Assembly (NCBI GenBank): GCA_965213775.1
Contig: CBDCAC010000004.1
Span: 868,001 to 932,000 of the forward strand
Length of the DNA stretch: 64,000 nucleotides
Source: Lichenicoccus sp965213775
Lineage (GTDB): Bacteria > Pseudomonadota > Alphaproteobacteria > Acetobacterales > Acetobacteraceae
Direction: 5' to 3'
Positions 25,474 to 34,492 of this stretch are shown piece after piece; position 1 is the stretch's first letter; each line of letters opens with the position of its first letter. The notes under the pieces were generated by a model, which was not told where the DNA came from, searched no databases, and saw only the letters and a list, made by a program, of their open reading frames with translations. Made by a program: the position numbers and the translations under genes.

Positions 25474-26786
25474 CACCGACCAGAACACCGCTCGCCCTCG
25501 TTGCATTTGCCGCCACCGGCGCGCAGGCGGCTCACGGCCAGACCACGCTGACCATCGCCACGGTGAACAACTCCGACATGATCATCATGCAGAAGCTGTC
25601 GCCGAAGTTCGAGGCCGAGCATCCCGACATCAAGCTGAAATGGGTGACGCTGGAGGAGAACGTGCTGCGCCAGCGCGTCACCACGGATATCGCGACCCAC
25701 GCCGGCCAGCTCGACCTGATCACTGTCGGCACCTACGAGGTTCCGATCTGGGGCAAGCTCGGCTGGCTGGGCAGCTTCACGGCGGTGCCGGCGTCCTACC
25801 GTCTCGACGACATGATCAAGCCGGTGCGCGAGGCCTTGACCGTCGACGGCAACCTCTACGCACTGCCGTTCTACGGCGAGAGCGCGTTCACCATCTATCG
25901 CGAGGACCTGTTCGACAAGGCCGGCCTGTCGATGCCGGCGGCGCCGCGCTGGCACGAGATCGCGGCCTTCGCCAAGACGCTCAACGAGCCCGCGCACGGC
26001 GTCTCCGGCATCTGCCTGCGCGGCAAGCCGGGATGGGGCGAGAACATGGGCACCATCGCCGACATCGCCAACAGCTATGGCGGTCGCTACGTCAACATGC
26101 AGTGGCAGCCACAGCTCACCAGCACGCCGTGGAAGCAGGCGGTCACGTTCTACGTCGATCTGCTGCACGCCGACGGACCGCCGGGCGTCGTCTCCAACGG
26201 CTACAACGAGACGTTGGCGCTGTTCGCGGGCGGCCACTGCGCCATGTGGGTGGATGCGACGGTGTCGGCGGGATCCCTGTCCGATCCGCAGCAGAGTATG
26301 GTCGCCGGCAAGCTCGGATACGCCGCCGCGCCGTATGAGGTGACGCCGAAGGGCTCGCACTATCTATGGGCCTGGACCCTGGCGGTGCCGAAATCCTCCC
26401 GCCACGCCAAGGCGGCACAGGAATTCGCGCTCTGGGCCACGTCGCCCGCCTACATCAAGCTCGTCGCGCAATCCCAGGGCTGGGGCCACGTGCCGCCCGG
26501 CACGCGCCAATCCACCTACACCAATCCCGACTACCTGAAGGCGGCTCCGTACGCGCCCCAGGTGCTGTCGGCCATGAGCAGCGCCGACCTGAACCATCCC
26601 GTCAGCCAACCCGTGCCCCTTAACGGCATTAACCATATCGATATCCCGGAATGGCAGGGTATCGGCGGCGACATCGGCCAGCAGTTCGCCTCCGCCGTCG
26701 CCGGGCGGGAGAGCATCGATGCGGCACTCGCCACCTCGCAGAGCGACATGGTCCGGGCGCTCAACCAGGCGGGCTATGGTCGGTGA
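25470..26786 (+). CDS. Sugar/polyol ABC transporter substrate-binding protein
   Basis: An intact 438-residue family-1 extracellular solute-binding protein. A signal peptide (residues 1-24, ending AAHGQ) precedes TLTIATVNNSDMIIMQKLSP. The core includes DLITVGTYEVPIWGKLGWLG and YALPFYGESAFTIYRED, close to the sorbitol/mannitol (SmoE-like) subgroup. It would deliver a sugar alcohol or sugar to the permeases. The ATG at 25470 overlaps the kinase stop and is preceded by GGAGGA. The cognate first permease just downstream is frameshifted, and no second permease or ATPase gene follows, so the transporter is probably not functional as encoded here. Confidence 0.87.
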   Translation: MTPTRTPLALVAFAATGAQAAHGQTTLTIATVNNSDMIIMQKLSPKFEAEHPDIKLKWVTLEENVLRQRVTTDIATHAGQLDLITVGTYEVPIWGKLGWLGSFTAVPASYRLDDMIKPVREALTVDGNLYALPFYGESAFTIYREDLFDKAGLSMPAAPRWHEIAAFAKTLNEPAHGVSGICLRGKPGWGENMGTIADIANSYGGRYVNMQWQPQLTSTPWKQAVTFYVDLLHADGPPGVVSNGYNETLALFAGGHCAMWVDATVSAGSLSDPQQSMVAGKLGYAAAPYEVTPKGSHYLWAWTLAVPKSSRHAKAAQEFALWATSPAYIKLVAQSQGWGHVPPGTRQSTYTNPDYLKAAPYAPQVLSAMSSADLNHPVSQPVPLNGINHIDIPEWQGIGGDIGQQFASAVAGRESIDAALATSQSDMVRALNQAGYGR

Positions 26787-27792
26787 GCATCGCGGGCGCC
26801 AGGGTCCCTGATGCCAGGATCCCTTATGCCAAGATCCCTGATGCCGGGATCCGGGGGCGCCACGATCTGGGGCGCCAAGATTCCGGGCGACGGCAAGGCC
26901 TCGTCACCGACCGGCCGGGACGGTCGCCCGGTCACCCGGTCGCGCGCCTGCTCCTGGCACCTTCCGTCATCTTGCTGCTGCTGTGGATGATCGTGCCGCT
27001 GGCGCTGACATTGTGGTTCTCGTTCCAGCACTACAGCCTGCTCAACCCGAACACCGGCTTCATCGGGTTCGGCAATTATCGTTACCTGCTCAGCGATCCC
27101 GCCCTGCTCGTGTCGATCTGGAACACGCTGCTGCTCACCGGCGGCGTGCTGCTCGCGAAGATCCTGTTCGGCGTGCTGGGGGCGGTGCTGCTCGACCAGT
27201 CCTTCCTCGGACGCGGCACCGTGCGGGCTGCTGGTCATCGCGCCGTTCTTCGTCATGCCTACCGTCAGCGCGCTCGCCTGGAAGAACCTGCTGATGAACC
27301 CAGTGAACGGCCTGTTCGCCTATCTCGCGCATCTCGTCGGCTTGGCATCCATCGACTGGTTCACCGACCTGCCGTTGTTCTCGGTGGGGCTGATCGTCAC
27401 CTGGCAATGGATGCCGTTCGCCACGCTGATCCTGCTGACCGCCCTGCAATCGCTCGATCACGAGCAGGTGGAGGCGGCCCGCATGGACGGCGCACGCGCT
27501 CCTGCCATGCTGCGCTACATCACGCTGCCGCACCTCGCGCGACCGATCAGCATCGTGGTGATGATCGAGACCATCTTCCTGCTCTCGGTGTTCGCCGAGA
27601 TCCTGGTCACCACCAGCGGCGGCCCGGGCACGGCCACGACGACGCTCTCCTACCTGATCTACAAGACGGCGCTGCTCAACTTCGATGTGGGAGGCGCTTC
27701 CGCCGCCGGCATCCTCGCTGTGGTCCTCGCCAACCTTGTCGCCTTCTTCCTGGTGCGCACGGTGGCGAAGGACATCGACCGCGGAGCAACAC
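26783..27792 (+). pseudogene. Frameshifted sugar ABC transporter permease (SmoF/MalF type), fused at its end to an SDR fragment
   Basis: The probable GTG start at 26783 overlaps the stop of the binding protein. The first frame gives LLLAPSVILLLLWMIVPLAL, GFGNYRYLLSDPALLVSIWN and VLGAVLLDQSFLGRGTV. An extra G near 27228 then shifts the frame, and the second frame continues MPTVSALAWKNLLMNPVNGL and ARMDGARAPAMLRYITLPHL, the EAA loop of ABC permeases, to VRTVAKDIDRG. After about 27792 the sequence belongs to a truncated dehydrogenase. The N-terminal 25 codons contain a 15-base tandem repeat. Both the shift and the downstream deletion argue against a working permease. Confidence 0.75.
26804..26848 (+). 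repeat. 15-base tandem repeat, three copies
   Basis: Three consecutive 15-base units of the form ATCCCTGATGCCAGG run from 26804 to 26848 with one or two mismatches each. Fifteen bases are five codons, so the repeat is in phase within the N-terminus of the permease relic (DARIP, YAKIP, DAGI). Confidence 0.7.
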
Positions 27793-28314
27793 GTGGGCAC
27801 GATCGACATCCTGTTTGCCAACGCGGGTATCGCCTGGCCGGATACCGGAGGCGAAGAGATGACCGACGCGGTGTGGTCGCGGGTGATCGACGTCAACCTG
27901 AACGGCGTGTTCTGGTGCTGCCGTGCCTTCGGCAGCCGCATGCTCGGCCGCGGACGCGGCAGCATCGTGACCACCGGCTCGATGTCGGGTCTGATCTGCA
28001 ACAGGCCGCAGCGCCAGGCGCACTACAACGCGGCGAAGGCCGTTGTCCATCACCTGACGCGCTCCCTCGCGGCCGAGTGGGCCGCGCGCGGCGTTCGGGT
28101 GAACGCGGTGGCGCCCGGCTATATCGACACCGTCATGTCCGGCGACGGCCTGCGCACCTCCGGGCCGGGACCGGTCTGGCTGGAGAACACGCCGATGGGA
28201 CGCGCCGGAACCGCCGAGGGGATCGCATCGGTGGTTTTGTTCCTCGCGTGCGACGCCTCAAGCCTGCTGACCGGATCGGTGATCCTCGCCGATGCCGGCT
28301 ACACGATCTGGTAA
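27793..28314 (+). pseudogene. N-terminally truncated short-chain dehydrogenase (polyol dehydrogenase-like)
   Basis: The frame begins abruptly at GTIDILFANAGIAWPDTGGE and continues through VNLNGVFWCCRAFGSRML, SIVTTGSMSGLICNRPQRQA, the active-site YNAAK and VRVNAVAPGYIDT to the stop at 28314. The first 75 or so residues, including the glycine-rich NAD-binding motif, are missing; their place is taken by the permease end, evidence of a deletion joining the two genes. The catalytic Ser, Tyr and Lys remain, but without the cofactor motif activity is improbable. Polyol specificity is inferred from the neighbouring binding protein. Confidence 0.72.
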
Positions 28315-28325
28315 GGGAAAATACG

Positions 28326-29330
28326 ATGAGCCGAATGGATCAGAAACTCGCCAACATCCGTGCCGGTCGCTACACGAAGGCCGACTTCATGATCGCCGAT
28401 GCCAAGGACGCGGACATGGGCTCGGGTGTGTGCGGTCTCGGATATAGCGGCGCGGAAGCGTCGTCGTCGAAATTTCGAAGCCGTCAAGACTACCTGGCGC
28501 AGATACGCGCCGTCGTCAGCCAGGATCTGGTCGACATCATGCTGGTGTCGGCATCGAATCTGGAGTCGCTGCAAGCCGAGGGCGTCTTCGACAAGAGCGT
28601 AATCCAGCCTGCCATACGCGCCAACGAGACGACGGACGTATGGGGCGGGCTCCGGCATGGGCGCTACGTGTCGCATCCGTCGCGGCCGTTCCGATCAGCC
28701 TCGATCAAGCGGTTGATGCAATCGCGTCCGCACGCCGGCACCGATCTCGGTCTCTATTCCATGACGTTCAACAACGATCTCGATGCCGACATGGCGACGC
28801 TGGCCGCCTTCAACGAGTTTCGCGAGGAGGCTGCCAGCTACGGCTTTCGCTACTTCCTGGAGGTCTTCAATCCCAACGCCCCGGTCGGCCTCAGCAGGGA
28901 GCAGATGCCGCAGTTCGTGAACGACCATATCGTGCGCTGCGTCGCCGGCGTGATGCAGGCCGATCGGCCGCTCTTCCTGAAGATCCCGTTCAATGGCCCG
29001 GCCGCGATGGAAGAGCTCGCGGCCTACGATTCGAGCATCGTCATCGGCGTGCTCGGCGGCGGCGCCGGCACCACCCGCGACACCTTCGAATTGCTTCAGC
29101 AGGCTGAGAAGTACGGTGCCCGGCTCGCCCTGTTCGGACGCAAGATAAACCTCGCCGAGTCGGCGATCGCCATGGTCGCGATGATGCGCGAGGTGGTAGA
29201 CGGCAACACCTCGCCCAGCGAGGCGGTCCGCGCCTATCACGGCCAGCTGCAGAAGCTCGGGCTTCGGCCGCAACGGGCTCTCGCCGATGATCTGCTCGTC
29301 ACGGAGGAGCCACTGCGCCTGGCGGCGTGA
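28326..29330 (+). CDS. Aldolase-like TIM-barrel protein of a sugar operon, function unknown
   Basis: An intact 334-residue soluble protein. Visible blocks are KADFMIADAKDADMGSGVCG, DLVDIMLVSASNLESLQAEG, GFRYFLEVFNPNAP, PLFLKIPFNGPAAMEELAAY, VIGVLGGGAGTTRDTFELLQ and ARLALFGRKINLAESAIAMV. The alternation of beta strands with helices and the phosphate-type GVLGGGAGTTRD loop suggest a class-I aldolase-like barrel, with Lys in FLKIPF a possible Schiff-base residue. This is inference; no named family could be assigned with certainty. The ATG at 28326 is preceded by AAGGGAA. It lies 11 bases after the SDR relic, last in the operon. Confidence 0.6.
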   Translation: MSRMDQKLANIRAGRYTKADFMIADAKDADMGSGVCGLGYSGAEASSSKFRSRQDYLAQIRAVVSQDLVDIMLVSASNLESLQAEGVFDKSVIQPAIRANETTDVWGGLRHGRYVSHPSRPFRSASIKRLMQSRPHAGTDLGLYSMTFNNDLDADMATLAAFNEFREEAASYGFRYFLEVFNPNAPVGLSREQMPQFVNDHIVRCVAGVMQADRPLFLKIPFNGPAAMEELAAYDSSIVIGVLGGGAGTTRDTFELLQQAEKYGARLALFGRKINLAESAIAMVAMMREVVDGNTSPSEAVRAYHGQLQKLGLRPQRALADDLLVTEEPLRLAA

Positions 29331-29732
29331 CCGGTGCCACCAGAGCGGTCCGGGCCGAGGCGGCCGATCGTGTCTGGCAACCGGTCTTGGCGAACCCATC
29401 CGCCCGGCGGCACCTATGCTGGTCGGGCGCGTCGCCGAGATCGAGGCCGATCCCGACGTCGTGCGCGCGCGGCTGCGGAATACGGACCTTGTGAGGCCGG
29501 CTAGGTGTTTTTCCTCACCGTTACTTTGCAACAAGAAGCCGGTGATCTTCATCGTGGCCCATCCGACACGGTCAAGTCCGAAGTCGGATGCCAGCCATGC
29601 GAGCGAGGTATGCGTTATCGTTACAATATCGTGGCAGCTGCAGGGGACGCCAGGAGGGCGACCGTCTATATTCCGGCGCCGCCATCAACAAAACGATCAT
29701 CGTGACCGTAGGCGGCTCAAGGACCACAGGAA
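29331..29732. other. Intergenic region before the repeat protein gene
   Basis: 402 bases with no convincing gene. A short open stretch near 29416-29510 (MLVGRVAEIEADPDVVRARL) is faintly like a recombinase C-terminus but too short to assign. The promoter of the downstream gene should lie in the more AT-rich part from 29500 to 29730. Confidence 0.3.
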
Positions 29733-31883
29733 ATGAGCCGGTTCATCTTCTCTACCCAGAATACGGATGGCTCTACCAGTCTGTTCTCGAGCGACGGTTC
29801 GACCGCGGGAACGGTCGACCTGAACGTCGCCGCGGTGGGTTTAACGGGAGCCCAGGATTTGCTGTTCGACTTCACCGATTTCAACGGCAAGACCTTCTTC
29901 GCCGCGAACACCATCACTGCGGGAGGGCCGGAACAGCTCATCATCGATACCGACGGCACCGTCGCGGGGACGCAAGCTGTCACGACAACCGCCGTCGGGG
30001 GTCCGTTCGGCGTCTCCGCGATCGGCACCGTCGGAGACACGCTGCTGCTATCGGGGCGTATGGAGTTCGGCATGCCGGGCCTGTTCGCCTACGCCAATGG
30101 CACCGCGCTGGACGAGATCGCGACGGGGGTCAGCACCAGCGCCATCACCGTATCGCACGGCGTGGGCTGGTTCGCGGGAAACGATGGCGGCCTCTGGCGC
30201 ACCGACGGCACGGCAGCGGGCACCTACGCGATCACGCCGGCCGGCGCCTCTCTCGACCCGGGCTCCATTACTCAAGTCGCCGACGGCAAGACGGTGTTCA
30301 TCAACCAGCCCGCGGGCGGGGGCGCAGGGGCGCTCTGGGTCACCGACGGCACCGCGGCGGGCACGCATCAGCTGGCCGACGCGGCGCTGGGCACCCACCT
30401 GGAGTTCGGCGGCGCGGAGACGAACGGCAAGGCCATCTTCACCGCCGTCGACGCTGCCGACGACATCAGCGTCTGGGCGACGGACGGCACGGCGAGCGGC
30501 ACCACGGAGGTTCGGGTCAACGGTCCGGCGAACGCCCCGATCCGCACCCCGGGCGGCTATGTCAGCGCGAATGGCAAGGTCTTCTTCAGCAGCGGCTACG
30601 GCCTCTGCGCGACGGACGGCACCGAGGCCGGGACGGTCAGCCTGACCTCGCTGAGCCCCGACAGCGACGTGGCATCGGGCGACAAGCTCTTCTTCGTCCA
30701 GCAGGTGCTGGGATCGGGCGGCGTGTTCCAGGAGCAGCTCTTCGTCACCGACGGGACGACCAACGGCACCATCCAGCTGTCGGTGGCCGGGCTGCAACTG
30801 CTCCAGGATGGAGGCAGCATCACGGCGGTCGAGGGCGGCGTCGTGTTCGAGGGCACCGATACCTCCGGTAAGCAGGCGCTCTTCGCCTCCGACGGCACCT
30901 CGGCAGGCTCGCATGAGCTCACGCTTCCCGCCGGGATCCCGATCAGCGCCGCGACGGTGATCGCCGCTCTGCCGGACGCCGTGGCGCCGGCCGTCGTCAC
31001 TCTCGGCGGCGGGGCGCAGTTCTACCAGGTGGCGGCAGGCGCGACCGTCCAGGCCGGCAGCGGCTCCGATACCATCCTCGCCTCTGCCGGATCAGTCACG
31101 GTCGATGGTGGTGCCGGCAAGCTCCTGTTCGTCGGTGGTTCCGGCGCCAGCTCGGTCGTCGGCGGGTCCGGCTCGGCGACGATCTTCACCGGTGCCGGCG
31201 GTGGCAGCTTCGCCGGGGGCAGCGCCGGCCATAACATCTTCATCTCGCAGACGGCGAGCGGCGGGGTCACCCTGACCGGAGGCGGCGCCGGCGATGAGAT
31301 CTTCGCCTCCGCCGGACCCACCACCTTCAACGGCGGTCCGGGCGGCAACGACGTGATCGTCGGCGATACCGGAACGCTCGACGTCAACGCCCAGGAGGGC
31401 GACGCCGTCTTCGGCGGTGCCGGCTCGCTGAGCGTCAGCGCCAGCGCCAGCGGGGCAGACTCGATCGTCGGCGGCGCCGGCGCGCTCACGGTGGCAGGCA
31501 GGGGCGGCAACATGCTGGTGGTGGCCGGCGCGTCGACGTCGAACATCGCCGTGGGCAGTGGGGCCAGCCTGATCTTCGCCGGCTCGGGGTCGAGCACGAT
31601 CACGGGCGGCGCAGGCTCGCTGCAGGCGGTGCTGGGGTCCGGCACGGCATCCTTCAGCGAAGGCAGCGGCCCGAGCGTCTACGACGTGATCCGCGGCGCT
31701 GCGGGAGGCACGGACGTGTTGTACGGGTTCAAGCCGAGTACGGACAAGATCGAGCTGTTCGGCTACCGCTCCGCCGACCAGCACATCACGACGAGCGGCG
31801 GTTCGACGGTGTTGAGCCTGGTGGACGGCACCAGGATCACGCTGGTCGGCGTGACCGACCCCGGCGGCAGCATCTTCGGCTAA
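29733..31883 (+). CDS. Large repeat protein: N-terminal xLWxxDGTxxGT propeller and C-terminal beta-roll secretion-type domain
   Basis: A 716-residue protein without a classical signal peptide. Residues 1-410 contain about eight repeats of the form 'LWxTDGTxxGT' (GLWRTDGTAAGTYAI, ALWVTDGTAAGTHQL, SVWATDGTASGTTEV, QLFVTDGTTNGTIQL), a presumed propeller. Residues 421-716 are Gly/Ala/Ser-rich strands (TVQAGSGSDTILASAGSVTV, GRGGNMLVVAGAS) ending in GGTDVLYGFKPSTDKIELFG and SLVDGTRITLVGV, a typical end of type I secreted RTX-like proteins. This tail is shared with the calpain-like protein encoded at 52.2-54.8 kb. Secretion by a type I system is inferred; no such exporter is in the window. The ATG at 29733 follows CACAGGAA. 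Confidence 0.7.
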   Translation: MSRFIFSTQNTDGSTSLFSSDGSTAGTVDLNVAAVGLTGAQDLLFDFTDFNGKTFFAANTITAGGPEQLIIDTDGTVAGTQAVTTTAVGGPFGVSAIGTVGDTLLLSGRMEFGMPGLFAYANGTALDEIATGVSTSAITVSHGVGWFAGNDGGLWRTDGTAAGTYAITPAGASLDPGSITQVADGKTVFINQPAGGGAGALWVTDGTAAGTHQLADAALGTHLEFGGAETNGKAIFTAVDAADDISVWATDGTASGTTEVRVNGPANAPIRTPGGYVSANGKVFFSSGYGLCATDGTEAGTVSLTSLSPDSDVASGDKLFFVQQVLGSGGVFQEQLFVTDGTTNGTIQLSVAGLQLLQDGGSITAVEGGVVFEGTDTSGKQALFASDGTSAGSHELTLPAGIPISAATVIAALPDAVAPAVVTLGGGAQFYQVAAGATVQAGSGSDTILASAGSVTVDGGAGKLLFVGGSGASSVVGGSGSATIFTGAGGGSFAGGSAGHNIFISQTASGGVTLTGGGAGDEIFASAGPTTFNGGPGGNDVIVGDTGTLDVNAQEGDAVFGGAGSLSVSASASGADSIVGGAGALTVAGRGGNMLVVAGASTSNIAVGSGASLIFAGSGSSTITGGAGSLQAVLGSGTASFSEGSGPSVYDVIRGAAGGTDVLYGFKPSTDKIELFGYRSADQHITTSGGSTVLSLVDGTRITLVGVTDPGGSIFG

Positions 31884-32005
31884 AGGCTGCGCGTCAGGAG
31901 AGCGGCCGCCGAGATCCGGCGGTCCCTCCCAACCGCGACAGGACGATCCTATCACGACGGATCCGGATCAGCTCACGGGCTCGAACCGGAGCTTCGATCT
32001 GCGGA

Positions 32006-32419
32006 TCAGGCCGTGATGCTGAAGACGCTGGTGGCGACGACCTTGCCGTCGACGATCGTATCGACCGTGTAGCGACCCACCCCGAGCGGAGCGGCGGGTC
32101 TCGCGGTATGAAGCGTGAAGGGCGTAGTCTTGAAGTCAATCCGCTTTTCCGGCGTATCGGAGACCAGTGCACCGTCACGATACCATTTCCACTCACACAG
32201 GTGAACTCCACCATCCTGTTGAGGATCGGCCCAGGTAAAATCCACGACCTGTATGACACGATCATTTAGGTGAAAACTCTGGGCTGCATCGCGAACCCCC
32301 TGCGAGACCGCGATGCCGCTCATGAGTGTCGGCTTCGATACGTTCAAGGTCGGACTGCAAGCAGCGCACGAAACGGCCGCCAGAAAACCCGTCAACAACA
32401 ACCCGTCCTGCAGCCTCAT
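32006..32419 (-). CDS. Small putative lipoprotein of unknown function
   Basis: A 137-residue protein with a lipoprotein-type leader (LLTGFLAAVSCAACSPT, lipid Cys probably near residue 21) followed by an 110-residue beta-rich domain: VIQVVDFTWADPQQDGGVHL, CEWKWYRDGALVS and GVGRYTVDTIVDGKVVATSV. The layout recalls Ig-like periplasmic or outer-membrane lipoproteins, but no family is recognised. The ATG at 32419 has GGGAGG upstream. Its promoter probably lies in the AT-richer gap shared with the divergent tetR-type gene, which contains a 10-base palindrome. Confidence 0.62.
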   Translation of the reverse strand: MRLQDGLLLTGFLAAVSCAACSPTLNVSKPTLMSGIAVSQGVRDAAQSFHLNDRVIQVVDFTWADPQQDGGVHLCEWKWYRDGALVSDTPEKRIDFKTTPFTLHTARPAAPLGVGRYTVDTIVDGKVVATSVFSITA

Positions 32420-32771
32420 CTGGGATGCCTCCCTCGCCTCGCATGCCGGCGAGCCTCGCCAAGCTTTATTAGCGTGTCAACAATTTCCTCGACCACCACG
32501 TGGTCTTGAGTGGGGCGATCATCGCGCTCGCCGGCCGGCCGATGGCGGGTTGATACCTTCCAGCAGACCGCCGCCTTGACTCCGATCATATAAAGACTGA
32601 CTAGACAGACGGCTATAAGTTTGGTTACATCATTACCCTTCAGGGAGTTCGCAGTTGGACAGGCGTGAGGTACGAACGAACCGCTTCTGCCGGCAGTCCT
32701 GACGACGGTGGTAAGCCGCGATCGGTAGATCGAGCTCCCTATCGGGACTAGCCGGCGGCTGCGAGGGGAAA
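32420..32771. other. Divergent intergenic region, lipoprotein/TetR
   Basis: 352 bases without a gene. It is AT-richer than its surroundings and includes the palindrome ACCACGTGGT (32495-32504), within GACCAC/GTGGTC arms, a plausible regulator site. No promoter pair with proper spacing could be singled out. Confidence 0.35.
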
Positions 32772-33389
32772 TTGCTACTCAGAAGTGCCATTGGATCAAG
32801 CTACCAACCACGAGGCTCGCGAGTGGCAAGACCGAGAAGCGACGACAGGCGAGACGCGATCATGTCGGCCGCGATCCGCGTGATCGCTTCCCACGGGCTC
32901 AGTGCACCGACGGCGATGATCGCGAAGGAGGCAGGTATCTCCAACGGCTCGCTGTTCACCTACTTCGAGACCAAGGACGATCTGTTCAATCATCTCTTCA
33001 TGGAGCTCAAGGCCGACATGGCCACGGCAGCCTTGGCTGGGCTGCCGGCAGAGCGCGACATCCGCGCGCAGATGTTTCATCTCTGGTCCAACTGGCTGCG
33101 CTGGGCAACATCTTGCCCGGATAAGCGACGAACACTCGCACAGCTTGACGTGTCGGATGAGATCACACCGACAAGTCGCCAAGTTGCGAATCAGGCAATG
33201 GCAGCCATAGCCCAATTGCTGGAGCAGAGCCGTGAGAACGGTCCGATGCGCGACGTGCCTCTGGCGCTCGTCGCTGTTCTGATGGGCGCGCTCGCGGATG
33301 CGACGATCGATTTCATGATCCGCAATCCGGCAAACGCGGACGAGCATGGAATATCTGGGTTCGATGCCCTCTGGCGGATCGTCTCCTAG
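32772..33389 (+). CDS. TetR/AcrR-family transcriptional regulator
   Basis: A TetR-family repressor of up to 205 residues. The DNA-binding domain reads DDRRDAIMSAAIRVIASHGL, SAPTAMIAKEAGISNGSLF and TYFETKDDLFNHLF, the standard TetR helix-turn-helix; the remaining helices form the ligand domain. The ATG at 32772 gives a 17-residue extension; a GTG at 32823 with GAGG upstream starts directly before the domain and may be the real start. Two oxidoreductase genes follow in the same direction within 35 bases and are its likely targets. Confidence 0.82.
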   Translation: MLLRSAIGSSYQPRGSRVARPRSDDRRDAIMSAAIRVIASHGLSAPTAMIAKEAGISNGSLFTYFETKDDLFNHLFMELKADMATAALAGLPAERDIRAQMFHLWSNWLRWATSCPDKRRTLAQLDVSDEITPTSRQVANQAMAAIAQLLEQSRENGPMRDVPLALVAVLMGALADATIDFMIRNPANADEHGISGFDALWRIVS

Positions 33390-33422
33390 CCTAACGATTC
33401 TAGAGACTGTCGAGATCAAGGG

Positions 33423-34451
33423 GTGCGGGCAGTGTCGGCAACAGTATTGGTGACGGGCGGAACCGGCTTCATCGGAAGCTGGACCATCGTCGAACTTCTC
33501 AAGCGTGGCTACGCCGTGCGGACGACGATCCGCACCCTGGACAAGGAGGGACAGCTTCGCGCCAAGATCTCGACGGAGGTGGAACCCGGCGACCGGCTGT
33601 CCTGTGTCGTAGCCGATCTCACCAGCGATGCAGGGTGGGACCAAGCCGTTGCTGGGTGCGACTACGTGCTGCATGTCGCGGCCCCTGTCGGCGTCGATGC
33701 GCCGCGTGACCCTGATGAGCTCATCATTCCGACACGTGATGGCGCACTGCGCGTCCTCGGCGCAGCCTGTCGCGCCAATGTTCAGCGGGTCGTGCTGACT
33801 TCAGCGATCGAAGCCTGTCGTCCCCCGATGACGGGTCCCGACGGCGTCAGCGATGAAGTTCGTTGGACGGATGTCGGGGACTGCAAGCTCGGGCCGTATC
33901 GTGTGGCGAAAACGCTGGCGGAGCGAGCTGCCTGGGAGTTCATGGCGCAGCGATCTGGACGCACCACCCTCACCACGATCCTGCCGAGCGCCGTGTCCGG
34001 CCCGATCCTCGGCAAGGATAATCTCCACTCGGCACAATTGACTCAGCGGATGCTGAACGGAAGTCTGCCGCGATATCCCCGGCTAGGGTTCTGCGTCGTC
34101 GACGTCCGCGACGTGGTGGATCTGCATATCCGCGCCATGACCGCTCCGGAAGCCGCAGGCGAGCGCTTCATCGCGGCGAGTGACTGGATGTGGATGGCCG
34201 ACGTCGCGCAGGTTCTGCGATCCGAACTCGGTGCCGACGCCAGGAAGGTTCCGACGCGAACGCTGCCGGATGTCGTGCTCCGGATCGTCCCACTGTTCCA
34301 GCGTCCGATACGGTTCGTCGTGCCGCTCCTGGGACGAAAACATGTTTTCACCTCCGCCAAGGCGCAGAAGATGTTGTCCTGGAAGCCCCGTCCAGCGACA
34401 ACGGCAGTCATCGAGTCTGCCCAAAGCGTCATCTCGCTTGGAGCTATCTGA
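33423..34451 (+). CDS. NAD(P)-dependent epimerase/reductase (extended SDR, dihydroflavonol-reductase-like)
   Basis: An intact 342-residue extended SDR. It opens with VLVTGGTGFIGSWTIVELLK (cofactor motif TGGTGFIG) and RTTIRTLDKE (NADP-type Arg), followed by LHVAAPVGVDAPRDPDELI, VVLTSAIEACRPP and the active-site YRVAK. The subgroup reduces aldehydes or ketones, like dihydroflavonol 4-reductase and methylglyoxal reductases; the substrate is unknown. The start is a GTG at 33423 with AAGG upstream; a second GTG at 33432 is also possible. It follows the TetR gene by 33 bases. Confidence 0.82.
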   Translation: MRAVSATVLVTGGTGFIGSWTIVELLKRGYAVRTTIRTLDKEGQLRAKISTEVEPGDRLSCVVADLTSDAGWDQAVAGCDYVLHVAAPVGVDAPRDPDELIIPTRDGALRVLGAACRANVQRVVLTSAIEACRPPMTGPDGVSDEVRWTDVGDCKLGPYRVAKTLAERAAWEFMAQRSGRTTLTTILPSAVSGPILGKDNLHSAQLTQRMLNGSLPRYPRLGFCVVDVRDVVDLHIRAMTAPEAAGERFIAASDWMWMADVAQVLRSELGADARKVPTRTLPDVVLRIVPLFQRPIRFVVPLLGRKHVFTSAKAQKMLSWKPRPATTAVIESAQSVISLGAI

Positions 34452-34492
34452 ACCCTCGCCGTCTTGCGTTATGTCAAGCAACGGACCGCGAA

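Noticed and set aside
29416..29510. Peptide MLVGRVAEIEADPDVVRARL as a recombinase remnant
   Set aside because: The similarity is faint and too short; no zinc-ribbon or catalytic motif nearby.
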